From assembly GCA_032358165.1 (NCBI GenBank), contig JAALGY010000014.1:868001-932000 (forward strand): a stretch of 64,000 nucleotides of DNA, read 5' to 3'. The position numbers were made by a program, and so were the translations under genes. Below the pieces are notes generated by a model, which was not told where the DNA came from, made no database searches, and saw nothing but the letters and a program-made list of their open reading frames with translations. The stretch is from Diplosphaera chodatii. Lineage: Eukaryota > Chlorophyta > Trebouxiophyceae > Prasiolales > Stichococcaceae. This document shows positions 59,678 to 64,000 of the stretch, piece by piece. The stretch's first letter is position 1. Each line of letters opens with the position of its first letter.

Positions 59678-62600
59678 ATGGCATTGTTCTGGTGCCTGGT
59701 GACTTTGTGCCTGCTGGTGCAGCGGCATGCCACCGCCGCTGGCTTGTCGGTGGCCGCACCTGTCGACGGTGTGTGCGGGAATGCGGAAATAATATGCCAA
59801 CGCTTTCGTGCCTCGCCTCTCGTGGCTGATTTGGGCACATATAGAATCAGACAGCGCTAGTGCTGAATCGCTTGCTCTTCGATGTGGTTCATAATGATGC
59901 CATAGGTATGCCTGCCTACTGTCAGCAGCGTTGCAGCCCTCGGCTCGCCAACATGTGACGGCTGCCGATTTGTTTAGCTGTGTTATTAGATACCAGTGCT
60001 GACAGAGGGCAGCCTCTATGCAGGGGCTGTGAAACCCACAGATGCTGTGCAGCAGCTGCGGGACGCGATCTCTGAGGCGGCAGCGCAGGCGGATGTCAGG
60101 ACACGGGCTCTTCTGCAGCAAGCTGCTGGTGGCCCTGTCTCTGCTGGGCAGGTCAGGCTTAGGCTGCCACATGTCCTGTGCCACAGGCGTCGTCACAGCA
60201 CAACCTCAGCACATGCCTCATCTGACATATGCCTCACCATATGTTGCCACAGAAGCCTGTTGGAGTCTTCAACCACAGGAATGGTGCTTGACACTAGGTA
60301 TCAGACAAGTGGCACTTTGCCTTTGCAGGTGGCGGCCACTGATGCTGCACCGGTGCCGCCTCTGCAGCAGCTGCTGCTGCGGCCAGCGCTACTCTTACAG
60401 CAGGTGGCACATGTGTCGCTGAGCTGCTTGCATCTTGTCGTACCAGCATGTGCTCCTGCTGCACTGTGTCTTCTGTATCACGTCCTCACCTGAATACACT
60501 GCTAAAGTACTCTATGCCGGCTGCGGCTTGTGGTCACCACATGAGGGCAAGTGTCACATCACTTGCCTTCACTTGGTTGCAGAGCCTGTTTCCGGTGAAA
60601 GCTTTAGTGCATGCCAGGTTGCTGCCAACAAACCATGGCTGCTCATCCGTGACACCACGGTGTTGTCTGCTCGAGGGATATCTGCACGACATTTTGAGAA
60701 GGCACCCATGCTGGTGAACCCACCGTGAAACCCTTGAGCAGGATTGGCACGTGTGATCTCTTGCAGTGCAGCACTTGTAGCCTCAGACATGTTTCATATG
60801 TAACAGGTACCCCTGCAGCCTCAGATGCGGCTGCTGCCATCCGCAGCCTGGGCGCAGATGCAGCCCGGGCGGCGGCCACTGCCAACAGTACTGGCGAGGT
60901 CAGGGTCTGTTCCACCTTGCGCTCTGTAGATCTCGCATCATATGTATCACACGAGTAGCAATATGAGCTTTCAAATGGACTGCTGAGGCTCCCAAGCCAT
61001 GTGCGGTGACATACCTGCTGGCGAAACCTGATTGTTCCCATGCATACACACAGGCTGCGGTTGCGGCGGCTGCTGAGGCAACAGCCAACGCTGTCGATGC
61101 CCTCGCTGCCTTGCTCCTGACCGGCCTGCGGACGCAGCTGCTAGCGCAGCTGACGGCTGCGATACGCGCAGCTAGCACTGCTGCAGGTTGTCACCGCCTT
61201 TGATGTGCCACACACCAAGTGCATAGCAGGTCGGTGTTGCCCAGCTGAGCATGTTGCAGATCTGACGCAGATGCTTCGAAGCAGCATACGATGGGAAACC
61301 ATTTGTGAAAACTTGCTTGCTTGCCTGGTTTTGAACCCGCCCTAGGCCTTGCTGGGCCTAAGCCTCATCTTGCATATGTTGCAACCGGCTGTTCATCAAT
61401 AACGGCAAGATGTCAGTGGCCCCATAGGCAGTTTCTTTCTGATCAACATTGTTGCACCTCCCTTTCGCAGGTGCTGCGGCGGCGGCCAATGGGCAGGGCG
61501 CTGCAGCATCTGCCGCTGCAGCCGCCAACACCGCCGTCAGCATCTCGTTGTCTGTCGTCATTGCGGCGTCAGCTACAGTTGGTACAGCTTTACCATTGTC
61601 GCAGCTGCGAAACATTACACCACGGTTTCCTAAACCAAATCCGCTCAAGTGGGCCAATTCTTTCAGGTTTGAAGAATATCATAGAGGGCCACACCCAAGC
61701 ATGCATCAAGTGCAAGGTAAAGAAACAATGCCGCCATGCAGGTACGCCCGCTGCTCCCGCTGCTGCTGCTGCCAGCGCCGCCGCGGCTGGCGTGGCGTCC
61801 GTTGCTGCGGCCAACGCCACCCGCCAGGGCGCAACCGCCACTGGCCGAGCCGCTTCCGCCGCTGCCGCATCTGCAGCCCTGGCTGCCAGCGCTTCGCTGT
61901 CTGGTGCGAGCCGATGTGATGCCCTCTGTGCTGTCGTCTGACTAACGAGCCAGCGTGCTGAGGTCTAGGACTGGAGAGACCAACTTCACTCTGTATGCGC
62001 AGCATGTGTGGCAATCAAGCACGCACGCCTGTGAGAGGTTATGGTGCGTCTCCGACATGCACAACAATTCGGGGCAGCCAACTGAGCAAAGCATTCGTAC
62101 GCAGGAGACACGTCCAGCGCTAGCCTTGCGGCGGCTGGCGCGGTGACAAATGCCGCTGCGACCGCTGCAGCATCTGCAAAGGTGTTCGCAGTCAAGTAGG
62201 GTAGAGGCTGTAGACGGTTGCAATGCTGCAACAGCCTGCCGATATATGACTTCATATGTGCAGTTGTGAACCGTCATCATTGTCAGTCAGTATTTTCATC
62301 TGTGACAACCACAACGAGGGAGCTCTGTGCTAACATGCAGGCTGCTAAGGCAAACGACACTGCTGCTGCGGCAGCCGCTGCGGCATCCGCGTCTGCTGCT
62401 GCCGCCACTGCGGCCGCAGCCGCCGCAACAAGCATATCCGGTGACATCCGCCAAGCTTCAGCCTGCTGTTTTATGGCAGATGGTTACGGTCTCACCCACA
62501 TGGCAGTTTTGTTTGGAGATTGCTCTGCTGCTGATGCCAGCTGTTGCAACATGCAGTGGGCGGCAATGCTGTGGACGCTGCTTCCGCTACCTCTGCTGCC

Positions 62601-63848
62601 GTGGCTGGAGCTGCCGGAATCGTGGCGACATTTGCTGATGGAGCAAATGCCACTAGCGCTGCAGCAGCTGCATCTACAGCCGCTGCTGCCGCAGATGCCG
62701 CCAGCTCCGCCGCAGCCGCCAACAACAGCATGGCAGCCATGCTGGACGCTGGCATCGCCAACCAGGCGGTACCGTGCGACTGCGCTCTGTTCCAAATGTG
62801 CTGTTTTTCACCACGGCTGTCGAACGAGGGTACAAGTTTTGGGCACAGGCAGACTGGTATGTGACTTGCAGATGAGAAGCTGCTCTGTGAGCCTGTAGTG
62901 GCCAATATGTGTGAGCTGACCATGTGTGCATGATGAATAGCTGCTGCTCTGTGCCCCCCTCAAATTGCTGGCTGGTGGCTGCTCACATTACGGGTGATGC
63001 GGGTTGCAGAACCCTCAAAAAGCTTCCGCAGTGTGTTGCTCTGGCAATGCCTGCATCTGCTGGCTTGGCAGCACTGCAGATTATTTGCTCTGCTGTAGCT
63101 TACGTTAATGCTTGCCTGTGCAACTTGGCCTGCCATGTACAACATAGCATCGACCCCAGCACAACAGCGTTGTGCGTCCGCAGGCCAATGCTGCGGGCAG
63201 CGCAGCAGCCGCTGCTGGCGCACCGCTGCAGGGCGCGACGTCCTCTGGCGTTGCAGACGGCGCCGCTGCCACCGCCTCTGCAGTTATCGGCCTGCTGTCT
63301 CCGCCACCACCGCCGCCAAGTGAGCTGATGCTGTCCTGTTAGCATGCCACCTGCTGTGTCTCAGAAGGGTTGGTCGCAAGGACAGCGCCTTTCGCCACAG
63401 CATGCTGCAGACCAGCTTGTACCTTTCGAGCCAACAGAAACACGCTATAACCTCAGTCAGTGACACAGGTCCGCCGCCGCCGCCCCCACCACCGCCGCCT
63501 CCACCGCCACCATCACCATCACCGCCGCCGCCGCCGCCACCGCCGCGACCCAGCCCAAAGCCAGCTCCCACAATGACACCCACCCTGCAGCCAATTTCAA
63601 CGCCCACCTACGCCCCTACATACACGCCTTTCACTGCTGCCCCGACAGCCCTGCCGACGGCAGCCCCCGGCTATGCGCCGACCTACTACCCTGCTGCAGC
63701 TATCAGGGGTCCGCCACCACCGCTGCCAGGCCCACCGCCGCCTGTCAACATCTCGCAGGCTGCGGTCGGCGCTGCAGCAGCTGGGGTTGCAGGCGCTGCA
63801 GCAATACCCGCTGCAGCGCGCAACCTTGGTGCGAAACTGTGGTCCTGA
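59678..63848 (+). CDS. Secreted alanine-rich protein 2 with Ser/Pro-rich (extensin/pherophorin-like) C-terminus (about 12 exons)
   Basis: Begins with a signal peptide (MALFWCLVTLCLLVQRHATA). Exon 2 (about 60000-60116) is a mixed helical segment (DAVQQLRDAISEAAAQADVR). Eight or so exons are then dominated by Ala with Ser, Thr, Gly and Asn, at about 60775, 61054, 61471, 61742, 62111, 62340, 62556 and 63182. Most join through phase 1 introns where a split GGN glycine codon bridges the exons. The final exon (about 63468-63848) holds long runs of prolines broken by single serines, like pherophorin/extensin spacers that are prolyl-hydroxylated and glycosylated. Then a Thr/Pro/Tyr block (TPTYAPTYTPFTAAPTALPT), GPPPPLPGPPPP and an Ala-rich end, NLGAKLWS. 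The protein is probably a cell-wall or matrix glycoprotein. A paralogue of the gene at 52730 by architecture; no named family recognised. Confidence 0.72.
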
Positions 63849-64000
63849 TGACAGCCGTCGTTCATGCGTCGCAACAGATGGCTGGTCAGCAGGGATTGAA
63901 GCAGTCATCGTCGTGTTCACTGCTGTTCTCTTGGGAGGTCTGCATTGCAGCCAGATCACATGCTCAGTTCCTGCATGCCATCTGCAGGCAAGCCCCTAGC

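Noticed and set aside
60320..60400. Leu-rich reading of the third exon of alanine-rich protein 2 (PPLQQLLLRPALLLQQ)
   Set aside because: That frame does not match the intron phase of the next exon. The frame beginning after CTCTGCAG at about 60366 gives an alanine run and consistent phase 1 on both sides.
63284..63607. Gly-rich minus-strand frame with long glycine run
   Set aside because: Antisense of the CCG/CCA proline run in the last exon of alanine-rich protein 2.
1..64000. tRNA genes, CRISPR arrays, insertion sequences
   Set aside because: I searched by eye for tRNA B-box-like words (GGTTCGA), regularly spaced repeats and transposase motifs and found none convincing; a covariance-model tRNA scan would be needed to exclude tRNAs fully.

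Overview
This window reads as nuclear DNA of a green alga. Almost every gene is split by many short GT-AG introns (typically 80-350 bp). Coding exons are GC-rich and introns less so. The gene content is algal or plant: a cytosolic leucyl-tRNA synthetase, a chlorophyll(ide) b reductase-like SDR, a plant-type EF-hand Na+/Ca2+ exchanger (NCL) and secreted proteins ending in a Ser/Pro hydroxyproline-rich tail. Short plant-type telomere-like words (TTTAGGG) and the exon style would suit a trebouxiophyte chlorophyte, but the species cannot be fixed from this. All gene models were spliced by hand from reading frames, splice consensus and phase matching. Ends are firm unless stated.

Layout. (1) 0.9-11.3 kb: three F-box genes in tandem on the minus strand. 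The two outer ones are F-box/leucine-rich-repeat proteins. The middle one is an F-box protein with a CX2CX16CX2C zinc-ribbon-like motif and a SUMO-interacting-like motif. (2) 12.0-20.6 kb: a cytosolic leucyl-tRNA synthetase in about 30 exons, minus. (3) 21.2-27.3 kb: a divergent pair, an SDR of the NOL/NYC1 type with an altered active site (minus) and a secreted family S28 serine carboxypeptidase (plus). (4) 28.4-35.8 kb: an Ala/Pro-rich protein of unknown function and a five-pass membrane protein with prominin-like layout and a PPPY tail, both plus. (5) 36.5-46.6 kb: an O-methyltransferase and a hemolysin III/PAQR membrane protein (minus), then divergently the EF-hand Na+/Ca2+ exchanger (plus). 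(6) 47.3-52.0 kb: a predicted plastid-targeted, membrane-anchored, probably beta-rich protein (minus). (7) 52.7-63.8 kb: two secreted alanine-rich proteins (plus) flanking a glyoxalase-like VOC protein (minus).

The genes do not form one pathway. Themes are ubiquitin-ligase substrate adaptors (three F-box genes), membrane/ion homeostasis (exchanger, PAQR, prominin-like protein) and cell surface or extracellular matrix (two alanine-rich proteins, one with an extensin/pherophorin-style Pro tail). The most unusual content is the pair of alanine-rich secreted proteins: long exons encode almost only Ala, Ser, Gly and Thr with no charged residue. Other notable points are an F-box protein carrying a SUMO-interacting-type motif, an SDR with His in place of the catalytic Tyr, and several introns whose reading-frame continuity demands GC-AG splice sites.
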